From NCBI GenBank assembly GCA_903851415.1, contig CAINOE010000054.1, positions 1 to 48,313 of the forward strand: a DNA stretch of 48,313 nt, in the 5' to 3' direction. Within the stretch, counting starts at the first letter, position 1. Every line of letters starts with the position of its first letter. The notes under the pieces are model-generated. The model ran no database searches. It worked only from the letters and a program-made list of their open reading frames with translations, and was not told where the DNA came from. A program made the translations under genes and the position numbers. Source of the stretch: an uncultured Rhodopila sp. GTDB taxonomy: Bacteria; Pseudomonadota; Alphaproteobacteria; Acetobacterales; Acetobacteraceae. This document shows, piece by piece, positions 41,616-48,313 of this stretch.

Positions 41616-43247
41616 CTACGGCAGCTCCAACGCCTCCGTCAGATCCCCCAAAGCAGGCTGCCCGTGCGCCTTCAGCGCCGCATCCCGTATCGCGATCCCC
41701 GGCAGCACCGGCAGCGACCACCGGTTGGTCACGAACCGCAGGATCGAGGTCGTATCATACAGCGTATGATCCACCGTCCCCTTGCGCGCATACGGCGACA
41801 CAATCAGCGCCGGAATCCTCGTTCCCGGGCCGAAGCGATCGGCTTTCGGCGGCGCCGCATGGTCCCACCAGCCGCCGAACTCGTCATACGTCACCACCAC
41901 CAGCATGTGGCTCCATTGCGGGCCGGCGCGCAGCGCGTTCAGCAATGCGGCGATATGCCGATCGCCATCGGCGACGTTGGCGTAGACAGCGTGCTCGTTA
42001 ACCGATCCCTGCGGCTTGTAGAACGTCACCTGCGGCAGGTTGCCGATGCGGATGTCTGTCAGGAACCGCGAGTCCGGCAGCACGCCCGGGTTCGTCACCA
42101 CCCCCGCATCCAGCAGATGCGCCGCGCGGTTCGCCGCCCCGGTCGCGGTCGAGGGATCGAACGCGGCGAAGTAGTCGAACGGCTGATGGTGATACTGGAA
42201 GTTCGGCACCGCCGCCGAAACCCCCGCCGCGAACGGCGCATGCGACAAAGCGAAATCCCACGCCCCGGCATAATAAGCCCAATCGACGCCCGCCGCGGTC
42301 AGCAGGTCGCCGATGGTGGCCGCGGTCTGCGGCGTCAAGGTCGTCGCCGACTTCAGGTTCACCGCCCTCTGCCTGTCGTCGGCATTCCCGCTCGGCGGAT
42401 AGGGCGGCTGCATGGTGTTCACCGCGAAGTAATCCGGCGTCAGCGGACCGCTGAGCTTGAACACCGGCGGCCCGTCCAGCGCCGAGGCCGGCGAGTTGGC
42501 CGCCAGGGTCAGGGTGACGCCATCCGGCTCCACCGCCGAGACGCCGGGATTGGCGCCGCCGCTCGGGTTGACGCCGCCATCGGCGTAATACGGCGCGCAG
42601 GAGCAGATCAGGTAGAAATGATTCAGGAACGAGCCGCCGAACGCGCCCTGGAAGAAATTGTCCGCCAGCACGTATTGCCGCGCCCAGTCCCACAGCGGCA
42701 TTTCCGCCTCGGGCGCCGGGGTGAAATACCCCATCGTCATGCCGCCAGAGTCCGCCCAGGCGGCGAACATGTTGTTGGCGCCGCCGTTGATCTGCATCTG
42801 GTTCTCGTAGAACCGGTGATACAGGTCGCGGTTGGTGTAGCGCAGCGGGTCGTTGTCCTCGGACCCGGCCGATTGATACAGGGCGGCCACGTCGTAGGGA
42901 TGGTTGAAGCCGCCGAGGAAGGTCGCGGTCTGACCCTCGGTCAACGAGACAGGCGCCACCGGCGCGCCCTGGAACACCTTGTCCGTAATGCCGCCCCAGA
43001 CGGCCGGCAGCCCCCGCATCGGCTTGCCGTCGCGATCGAGCTGGGTGGCGGATATGGCGGAGGCCCGGGCGAGGCCGTTGGCGCCGGGGAAGGTGCCATA
43101 CAGGTTGTCGAAGCTCCGGTTCTCGGCATAGATCACGACAACGGTCCGGATGTCGTCATATCGCGGTGCGGCGGCGGCCGCCGCCATCGGCAGCGCCGCC
43201 ACCGCGGCAAGGCTGGCAACCCAACGAACTGAAATCCTGCGTATCAT
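41616..43247 (-). CDS. Secreted phosphoesterase (acid phosphatase AcpA / phospholipase C family)
   Basis: A 543-residue exported enzyme of the alkaline-phosphatase-like phosphoesterase family that includes Francisella AcpA and bacterial phospholipase C. From the ATG at 43247 the signal peptide is RRISVRWVASLAAVAALPMA. The active-site start is VVVIYAENRSFDNLYGTFPG (ENRSFD, metal and nucleophile region), with FNHPYDVAA, QGAFGGSFLNHFYLI and the C-terminal metal site VVTYDEFGGWWDHAAPP intact. The start is preferred over the frame opening at 43439, which overlaps the divergent peroxidase gene. It converges with the giant gene, with 3 bases between the stops, and diverges from a di-haem peroxidase, an arrangement that suggests shared control. 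Confidence 0.92.
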   Translation of the reverse strand: MIRRISVRWVASLAAVAALPMAAAAAAPRYDDIRTVVVIYAENRSFDNLYGTFPGANGLARASAISATQLDRDGKPMRGLPAVWGGITDKVFQGAPVAPVSLTEGQTATFLGGFNHPYDVAALYQSAGSEDNDPLRYTNRDLYHRFYENQMQINGGANNMFAAWADSGGMTMGYFTPAPEAEMPLWDWARQYVLADNFFQGAFGGSFLNHFYLICSCAPYYADGGVNPSGGANPGVSAVEPDGVTLTLAANSPASALDGPPVFKLSGPLTPDYFAVNTMQPPYPPSGNADDRQRAVNLKSATTLTPQTAATIGDLLTAAGVDWAYYAGAWDFALSHAPFAAGVSAAVPNFQYHHQPFDYFAAFDPSTATGAANRAAHLLDAGVVTNPGVLPDSRFLTDIRIGNLPQVTFYKPQGSVNEHAVYANVADGDRHIAALLNALRAGPQWSHMLVVVTYDEFGGWWDHAAPPKADRFGPGTRIPALIVSPYARKGTVDHTLYDTTSILRFVTNRWSLPVLPGIAIRDAALKAHGQPALGDLTEALELP

Positions 43248-43296
43248 GCGTGCCCCGCCGTTAGACCGTTTCGGAGTATGACGAACCAATGCCCGA

Positions 43297-43302
43297 TATA
43301 AT
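43297..43302 (+). promoter_or_regulatory. Candidate -10 box between divergent phosphoesterase and peroxidase genes
   Basis: TATAAT stands 36 bases before the peroxidase ATG at 43339 in a 91-bp divergent gap. No good -35 hexamer lies at 16-18 bases, so an activator may be needed, or the match is chance. On the minus strand the same bases read ATTATA, possibly serving the phosphoesterase. Confidence 0.35.
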
Positions 43303-43338
43303 TCGCCTGCGCCAGCCCGGGATGGCAATTCCGTGACA

Positions 43339-44568
43339 ATGGACCTGATTCGCGCGCTGGCGTTGCTGATCTGCGTGGCGCTTCCGGCCCTGGCCGCGGA
43401 CGGTCCGGCTCTTCCCTGGGGGCCGGCGCCTTCGGCCAAGGCCGCCTATGCCCGCGCCGCCGCCATCGCCGAACTCGGTCGCAAGCTGTTCTTCGATCCG
43501 GCGCTGTCGGCCTCCGGCAAGCTGGCCTGCGCGGCCTGCCACGATCCGGCGCACGGGTTCTCGGCACCGAACGCACAACCGGTGCAGACGGGCGGAGCCG
43601 ATGTGCTTCGTTCCGGCGTGCGGGCGGTCCCCGGTTTGACCTACGGACAGTTTGCGCCGGCCTTCCGGCGGCATTTCTTCGAATCCGAGGAAGACGGCGA
43701 CGAAAGCGCCGATCAGGGTCCGGCCGGGGGACGCGGCTGGGATGGACGGGTGGATCGTCTGCGCGACCAGGCGGCGATCCCATTATTGGACAGGAATGAA
43801 ATGGCGATGCAAGGCGCCGTGGCCGTGGCGGCGGCGGCCGGGCAGGGGGCCTATGCGGGGGACATCCGGGCCCTGTACGGACAGGATGTGTTCAGCCGCC
43901 CGCAAGCGGCCTTCGCGGCGGTGACCGAGGCGCTGGAGTATTTTCAGCAAACATCGGCGGTGTTCAGCCCGTTCGCCAGCAAGTACGACGCATTCCTGCG
44001 CGGAGCGGCCCGCCTGTCCGAGCCGGAGGCACGTGGACTGGCGGTTTTCAACGACCCGGCGCGCGGCAACTGCGCATCATGCCACAAAAGCGCGGTGACG
44101 AGGGATGGAAAACCGCCTCTGTTCACGGATTTCGGCTATGCCGCGCTCGGCCTGCCGCGCAACCGCGCGATTCCGGCGAACGGCGATCCGGGGTATTTCG
44201 ATCTCGGCCTGTGCGGACCGTTCCGGCGGGATTTGACCGGAGAGCCGGAGTATTGCGGATTGTTCAAGGCGCCCTCGCTGAGAAACGTCGCGCTGAAACT
44301 AAGTTTCTACCATAACGGCGTTGTCCGCACGCTGCGCGATGCGGTGGCGTTCTACGCGGAACGCGACACCGAACCCGCAAAATGGTATCCGGCCGGAGCG
44401 GACGGAGCGGTGCGCAAATTCGACGACCTCCCCGCCGCGTTTGCGGATAATGTGGAAAAGGGTCCCCCGTTCGGCGCCGATCGGCGCCTGTCCGGTGCCG
44501 ACGTCGACGACCTCGTCGCTTTCCTCCAAACCCTGACCGACGGATATCGGTTCGGCCGCGAACAGTAG
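43339..44568 (+). CDS. Di-haem cytochrome c peroxidase-like protein (MauG family)
   Basis: A 409-residue periplasmic protein with signal peptide MDLIRALALLICVALPALAA and two c-type haem motifs, CAACH (Cys64, Cys67, His68) and CASCH later in NDPARGNCASCHKSA. FFDPALSASGKLAC, WDGRVDRLRDQA, and the C-terminal SLRNVALKLSFYHNGVVRTL segment mark the CcP/MauG superfamily. Insertions around the EEDGDESADQGPAGG loop are longer than in standard CcP, like members annotated as MauG or tryptophan tryptophylquinone-forming relatives, so the substrate may be a protein or an organic compound rather than peroxide. A GTG at 43333 is an alternative start. It diverges from the phosphoesterase gene. Confidence 0.9.
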   Translation: MDLIRALALLICVALPALAADGPALPWGPAPSAKAAYARAAAIAELGRKLFFDPALSASGKLACAACHDPAHGFSAPNAQPVQTGGADVLRSGVRAVPGLTYGQFAPAFRRHFFESEEDGDESADQGPAGGRGWDGRVDRLRDQAAIPLLDRNEMAMQGAVAVAAAAGQGAYAGDIRALYGQDVFSRPQAAFAAVTEALEYFQQTSAVFSPFASKYDAFLRGAARLSEPEARGLAVFNDPARGNCASCHKSAVTRDGKPPLFTDFGYAALGLPRNRAIPANGDPGYFDLGLCGPFRRDLTGEPEYCGLFKAPSLRNVALKLSFYHNGVVRTLRDAVAFYAERDTEPAKWYPAGADGAVRKFDDLPAAFADNVEKGPPFGADRRLSGADVDDLVAFLQTLTDGYRFGREQ

Positions 44569-44700
44569 TCCCTCCGGCGGCGCGGGTTGCCGTTGGAGCC
44601 GGGCCGTGACGTCGGGGACGGGCCGCCTCTGCCTCACCGCGATATGAACTCAACCTTGACCGGCCGCCGCGTTTGACATGCGTCAGGACAGGGGTCTGAG

Positions 44701-45909
44701 TTGGCGAGCGAAGTAGTTGGCGATGCCGGTTCGCCTCACCGGCAGGAAGACGATGCGCGTGACAGGCGCGCGCCAACTCGTTCCGATGCGCCGGACGGCC
44801 GCGCGGCCAGGCCGGCGGAGAAGCAGCGGGACCGCGACGATGCGGCCGGCGGCGGCCCGGATGACGGCGAAAAGCCGAATCGGCGCTGGCCGTTGTATAT
44901 CCTCGCCGCCGTCGTGCTGCTGGCGATCATCGGCGGGGTTGTCTACTGGTTCATGACCCGCGGCCTGGAGAGCACCGACGACGCCTATACCGACGGCAAC
45001 GCCATCGCCTATGCGGCGAAGGTTTCCGGCTACGTCACGGAACTGCATATCGATGACAACATGTTCGTGCATGCCGGCGATCTGCTGCTGAAGATCGACC
45101 CGCGCGACTACATCACGGCGCGCGACCAGGCCCGCGCCAGCCTGTCCCTCGCCAGGGCGCAACTGGCCAGTTCGCAGGTCGATCTTGAGATCGCCCGCGT
45201 CCGGGTGCCGGCAAACCTGCAGCAGGCCAGGGCGCAGCTCGAGCAGGCCAAGGCCAACCAGGCTGAGGCCGAGCGGGAGTATCGCCGCCAGCGCGCCGTC
45301 GATCCGCGTGCGACGACGCAGACCAATGTCGATCAGGCCACGGCGCAGATGCAGACCACCGGCGCCGCGGTGGCCAATGCCGATGCGCAGGTGCAGATCG
45401 CCTCATTGGTTCAGCAGAACATCCAGGCGGCCGAGGACATGGTGCGCCAGCGCGAAGCCCGGGTGGCGCAGGCCGAGGCCAACCTGGCGCAGGCCGAGGT
45501 GAACCTGTCCTATACCACGCTGACCGCGCCGGCCGACGGCACCATCACCCGGCGCAATGTCGATCCGGGCACCTTCGTTCAGGCCGGGCAGCAGGTGTTC
45601 TACATCGTCCGGCCGGAGGTCTGGGTCACCGCGAACTTCAAGGAAACCCAGCTTGCCGACATGAAGCCGGGCGATTCGGTGTCCATGAGCGTCGATGCCT
45701 ATCCGAACCTGACCCTGCATGGCCATGTTGACAGCATCCAGGAAGGCAGCGGCGCCCGCTTCTCGGCGTTTCCCGCCGAAAACGCCACCGGCAACTTCGT
45801 CAAGATCGTCCGCCGCGTGCCGGTCAAGATCATCATCGACAGCGGCCTGGAGAACCGGCACGGGTTGCCGCTGGGGATTTCGGTGGTGCCGGCGGTGACC
45901 GTCCGATGA
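44701..45909 (+). CDS. emrA: HlyD/EmrA family membrane fusion protein
   Basis: A 402-residue periplasmic adaptor of a tripartite drug exporter. A cytoplasmic, charged, probably disordered N-terminus of about 60 residues (rich in Arg/Asp) leads to one transmembrane helix PLYILAAVVLLAIIGGVVYW, then the conserved STDDAYTDGNAIAYAAKVSG, a biotinyl-lipoyl-like half, a long coiled-coil hairpin (about residues 140-270, QLEQAKANQAEAEREYRRQR) and the second half YTTLTAPADGTITRRNVDPG. The start is a TTG with AGGGG upstream. The stop overlaps emrB in an ATGA. It bridges EmrB and the outer membrane factor that follows. Confidence 0.92.
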   Translation: MASEVVGDAGSPHRQEDDARDRRAPTRSDAPDGRAARPAEKQRDRDDAAGGGPDDGEKPNRRWPLYILAAVVLLAIIGGVVYWFMTRGLESTDDAYTDGNAIAYAAKVSGYVTELHIDDNMFVHAGDLLLKIDPRDYITARDQARASLSLARAQLASSQVDLEIARVRVPANLQQARAQLEQAKANQAEAEREYRRQRAVDPRATTQTNVDQATAQMQTTGAAVANADAQVQIASLVQQNIQAAEDMVRQREARVAQAEANLAQAEVNLSYTTLTAPADGTITRRNVDPGTFVQAGQQVFYIVRPEVWVTANFKETQLADMKPGDSVSMSVDAYPNLTLHGHVDSIQEGSGARFSAFPAENATGNFVKIVRRVPVKIIIDSGLENRHGLPLGISVVPAVTVR

Positions 45910-47477
45910 GCGACTCGCCGAAGCCATGGAAGCCCAAATCCAACCCGTGGGTGGTGGCCGTGATCGTCACGCTCGGCGCGTTCATGGAGGTGCTGGACAC
46001 CACGATCGTGAACGTTTCTTTGCCGCATATCGCCGGCAGCCTGTCGATCAGCAGCGACGAGGCGACCTGGGCGCTGACGACATATCTTGTGGCCAACGGG
46101 ATTGTCCTGACGATCTCCGGCGCGCTCAGCCGCAGGCTGGGGCGGAAGTGCTACTTCCTGATCTGCATCGGCATGTTCACCCTGATGTCGCTGGCCTGCG
46201 GCCTGACCGGGCAGTTCTGGCAGATCCTGGTGTTCCGCGCGCTGCAGGGGTTTTTCGGCGGCGGCCTGCAGCCGACGCAGCAGGCGATCATCCTGGATCA
46301 TTTCCCGCCGGAGAAGCGACAGCAGGCGTTTTCCCTGACCGCGGTCGCCATCATCATCGCGCCGGTGGTCGGGCCGGTGCTGGGCGGCTGGCTGACCGAC
46401 ACCTATAGCTGGCACTGGATCTTCCTGATCAACATCCCCGTCGGCATCCTGACGTTTTTCGGCGTGCTGCAGTTCGTCGAGGATTCGCCGGCAATTCAGC
46501 GGGAGAAGCGGACCGCCCCGCGCTTCGACTATCTCGGCGTGTTCTTCATTGCGCTGGCGCTGGGGTGCCTCGAAGTCGGGGTCGATCGCGGCGAGGACTA
46601 CGACTGGCTGGGATCGAACTTCGTCCGGTTGATGTTCGCTCTGTCGGCGTGCGGCTTCATCTTCGGGATCACCTACCTGCTCTATGTGCGCGACCCGATC
46701 GTCAATCTGCGGGTGTTCAAGGACCGCAACCTCGCGCTGGGATCATTGCAGATCGCGATCATGGGCTTCGTGCTGTACGCCAGCGCGGTGCTGATCCCGC
46801 AATTCGCGCAGCAGCAGCTTGGCTATAATGCAACCTGGGCCGGGCTTGTGCTCGCGCCGGGGGCCGTGGTGCTGGTGATGCTGATACCGGTCACCGGGCG
46901 GATCATGAACTTCGTGCCGACAAAATATGTCGTCGCGGGCGGTGGCCTGGCGCTGGGATGCGCCCTGATCTACTCGATGAACCTGTTGCCCGGGCTGGAT
47001 TTTTACCACCTCGTTCTGTTCCGGGCGGCGCAGACGTCGGCGCTGGCGCTCTTGTTCGTGCCGATCAGCACGATTGCCTATGCGACGGTGCCGCCGGAAT
47101 TAAACGGAGACGCAACGGCCCTGTTCAGCATGTCGCGCAACGTGTTCGGCGGCATCGGCATCTCCATTTCGACCGCGTTGGTGACCGAGCATACTCAAAT
47201 CCGCCAGGCGCATCTGGTCGACCATTTGGGGACGACCAGTCAGCCCTATAACGATCTGGTGCAGCAGACGCAGCAGGGACTGGTCGAGTTCGGACATTCG
47301 GCGGCGCAGGCGATGCAGATGGCGCCGGGGCAGGTGTTTCAGATGTTGCAGACGCAGTCGGCAGTGCTCGCCTACAACGACGTGTTCCTGCTGACGGCGC
47401 TGATGTCGTTCGTGATGATCCCGACCGCGCTGCTGATGTCGGGTCTCAAGGCGAAGTCCGGCGGCGGGGGGCATTGA
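45906..47477 (+). CDS. emrB: DHA2-family multidrug exporter (EmrB-like)
   Basis: A 523-residue inner-membrane proton antiporter with 14 predicted helices. Family marks are VTLGAFMEVLDTTIVNVSLP in helix 1, the motif-A loop GALSRRLGRKCYF, the RALQGFFGGGLQPTQQA helix and the motif C region APVVGPVLGGWLTDTYSWHW. The typical EmrB loop with FRAAQTSALALLFVPISTIA and a C-terminal glutamine-rich periplasmic segment (QTQQGLVEFGHSAAQAMQMA) is present. Coupled to emrA upstream (ATGA) and to the outer membrane factor downstream (TGATG). Related in class to the MFS at 8388, which lacks partners. Confidence 0.95.
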   Translation: MSDSPKPWKPKSNPWVVAVIVTLGAFMEVLDTTIVNVSLPHIAGSLSISSDEATWALTTYLVANGIVLTISGALSRRLGRKCYFLICIGMFTLMSLACGLTGQFWQILVFRALQGFFGGGLQPTQQAIILDHFPPEKRQQAFSLTAVAIIIAPVVGPVLGGWLTDTYSWHWIFLINIPVGILTFFGVLQFVEDSPAIQREKRTAPRFDYLGVFFIALALGCLEVGVDRGEDYDWLGSNFVRLMFALSACGFIFGITYLLYVRDPIVNLRVFKDRNLALGSLQIAIMGFVLYASAVLIPQFAQQQLGYNATWAGLVLAPGAVVLVMLIPVTGRIMNFVPTKYVVAGGGLALGCALIYSMNLLPGLDFYHLVLFRAAQTSALALLFVPISTIAYATVPPELNGDATALFSMSRNVFGGIGISISTALVTEHTQIRQAHLVDHLGTTSQPYNDLVQQTQQGLVEFGHSAAQAMQMAPGQVFQMLQTQSAVLAYNDVFLLTALMSFVMIPTALLMSGLKAKSGGGGH

Positions 47478-48313
47478 TGGCGGGCGGCAGCGTGTCATCG
47501 CCCCGCGGCGCGGCCGCGGGTGAACTCGTGGATGGCCCGGCCAGGCCCCGCCGGGAGACGGGGCGACGCGCCGAGCCCGGCCGCAATCCGCCGGGGCTCG
47601 GCTGGCTGTCCGTTCTCCGGCGCACCGGTCTCGCTCTGACGGCCTCGCTCGCCGCCTGCGCCGTCGGACCCGACTTCACGCCGCCGAAGCCGCCGGAGGT
47701 CGCCGCCTGGAAGGACCCGTCAGCGCATCGCGCCCGGGCGCCGGTCAACCCGGAGACCAATCCCGACCCGAAATGGTGGAACGGCTTCAACGACCCCGTC
47801 CTGACAGCGGTGATCGAGAAAGCCATCGCCGGCAACCTCGACCTGCAACAGGCGGTGCTGCGCGTGGTCGAGTCCCGCCAGGGCGAGGTGACCGCCCGTG
47901 CCGCCGGCTTGCCGAGCGTCAACGGCAGCGGCAGCTACATGCGCGATCAGCTCGGGCTGCGCGGGCTCCTGCTGTCCTCCGGCATCGAAGGCCAGGTCGA
48001 TGCCCTCGGCCAGCCCGGCTCGCCGCTGAACGCTCTCAGCCCCGGCCTCGGCAGCCGCGCCAGTTCCGCGCTGAACGGGTCGCTGAACAGGCTCTCGCAG
48101 CCGGTCAACCTGTTTCAGTACGGCCTGAGTTCGTCCTGGGAACTCGACCTGTTCGGCCGCGTCCGCCGCTCGGAGGAGCAGGCGAAGGCCAACACCGAGG
48201 CCTCGATCGAAGCCACCAACGACGCGCTGGTGATGCTGGAAGGGCAGGTGGCGCAGGCCTACCTCCAGCTTCGTGGCGCCCAGGCGCTGACCGCCAGCCA
48301 GCAGGAGAACATC
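47477..48313 (+). CDS. Outer membrane factor lipoprotein, NodT/OprM family (partial)
   Basis: The gene runs off the window after 279 codons. The N-terminus has about 45 arginine/proline-rich residues before a hydrophobic LSVLRRTGLALTASLAAC, whose LAAC lipobox gives a lipidated Cys; a later start, nearer the hydrophobic part, is possible. VGPDFTPPKPPEVAAWKD and PDPKWWNGFNDPVLTAVIEK are standard NodT/OprM motifs, followed by the first coiled-coil/TolC repeat. The start overlaps the emrB stop, completing a tripartite efflux operon. Confidence 0.9.
   Translation, partial: MAGGSVSSPRGAAAGELVDGPARPRRETGRRAEPGRNPPGLGWLSVLRRTGLALTASLAACAVGPDFTPPKPPEVAAWKDPSAHRARAPVNPETNPDPKWWNGFNDPVLTAVIEKAIAGNLDLQQAVLRVVESRQGEVTARAAGLPSVNGSGSYMRDQLGLRGLLLSSGIEGQVDALGQPGSPLNALSPGLGSRASSALNGSLNRLSQPVNLFQYGLSSSWELDLFGRVRRSEEQAKANTEASIEATNDALVMLEGQVAQAYLQLRGAQALTASQQENI

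Noticed and set aside
1..48313. CRISPR arrays, rRNA genes, insertion sequences and prophage genes
   Set aside because: No regularly spaced repeats, rRNA motifs, transposase or phage structural genes were seen anywhere in the window.

Overview
The window looks like chromosomal DNA of a GC-rich alphaproteobacterium, most probably in the Rhodospirillales and perhaps the Acetobacteraceae. This rests on the lptF-lptG-lptD-surA order, an NDUFS4-type complex I accessory subunit, the APH-type homoserine kinase next to rnhA, a DUF6481 protein, a CtrA-like box, an alcohol dehydrogenase-lpxL pair resembling the rhizobial very-long-chain lipid A cluster, and intergenic palindromes of the GGCCGGGCTTGTCC type that are common in alphaproteobacteria. 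The genus is not resolved.

Layout. 1-262 is a block of dispersed repeats. 263-6135 (minus) is the outer-membrane biogenesis operon lptF-lptG-lptD-surA. 6665-7942 (plus) encodes two lipoproteins, the second FlgO-like. 7943-13236 is a worn region: an MFS exporter, a di-haem cytochrome c peroxidase behind a perfect FNR-type box, two small proteins (one DUF6481), and remnants of an alpha/beta hydrolase, a HigB-like toxin and an ATP-grasp protein. 13674-16211 (plus) is methylisocitrate lyase, a histone-deacetylase-fold deacylase and a DUF192 protein in one tight operon. 16704-18553 carries tRNA-Pro(UGG), the NDUFS4 homologue, thrB and rnhA.

18690-22310 (minus) is accessory: a protein with a PD-(D/E)XK-like signature, a small orphan protein, a nucleotidyltransferase/HEPN-like pair behind an 11-bp inverted repeat, and a patatin phospholipase. 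22311-25793 is gene-poor, with exact repeat copies, an alpha/beta hydrolase and two small proteins. 25794-27874 is a nucleotide-sugar epimerase/aminotransferase pair, followed by another repeat block. 28235-30662 (minus) holds a periplasmic protein, a lipid A acyltransferase and a zinc-type dehydrogenase. 31154-33505 holds a dehydroquinase-fold protein lacking key catalytic residues, a Tat-type ABC binding protein and a cupin. 33506-34072 is an AT-rich spacer with a perfect DnaA box and a CtrA box.

The most novel part is 35063-41612. A coiled-coil protein and a multi-pass membrane protein (minus, start/stop overlap) diverge from a gene for a roughly 1500-residue protein that I cannot place in any family. 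It contains HEIAH followed 62 residues later by ELAAD, a gluzincin-like zinc peptidase arrangement. Beyond it are a secreted acid phosphatase/phospholipase C-type enzyme, divergent from a second di-haem peroxidase (41616-44568), and an emrA-emrB-outer membrane factor efflux operon that runs off the right edge.

Many long open frames antisense to these genes are GC-rich shadows and were left out.
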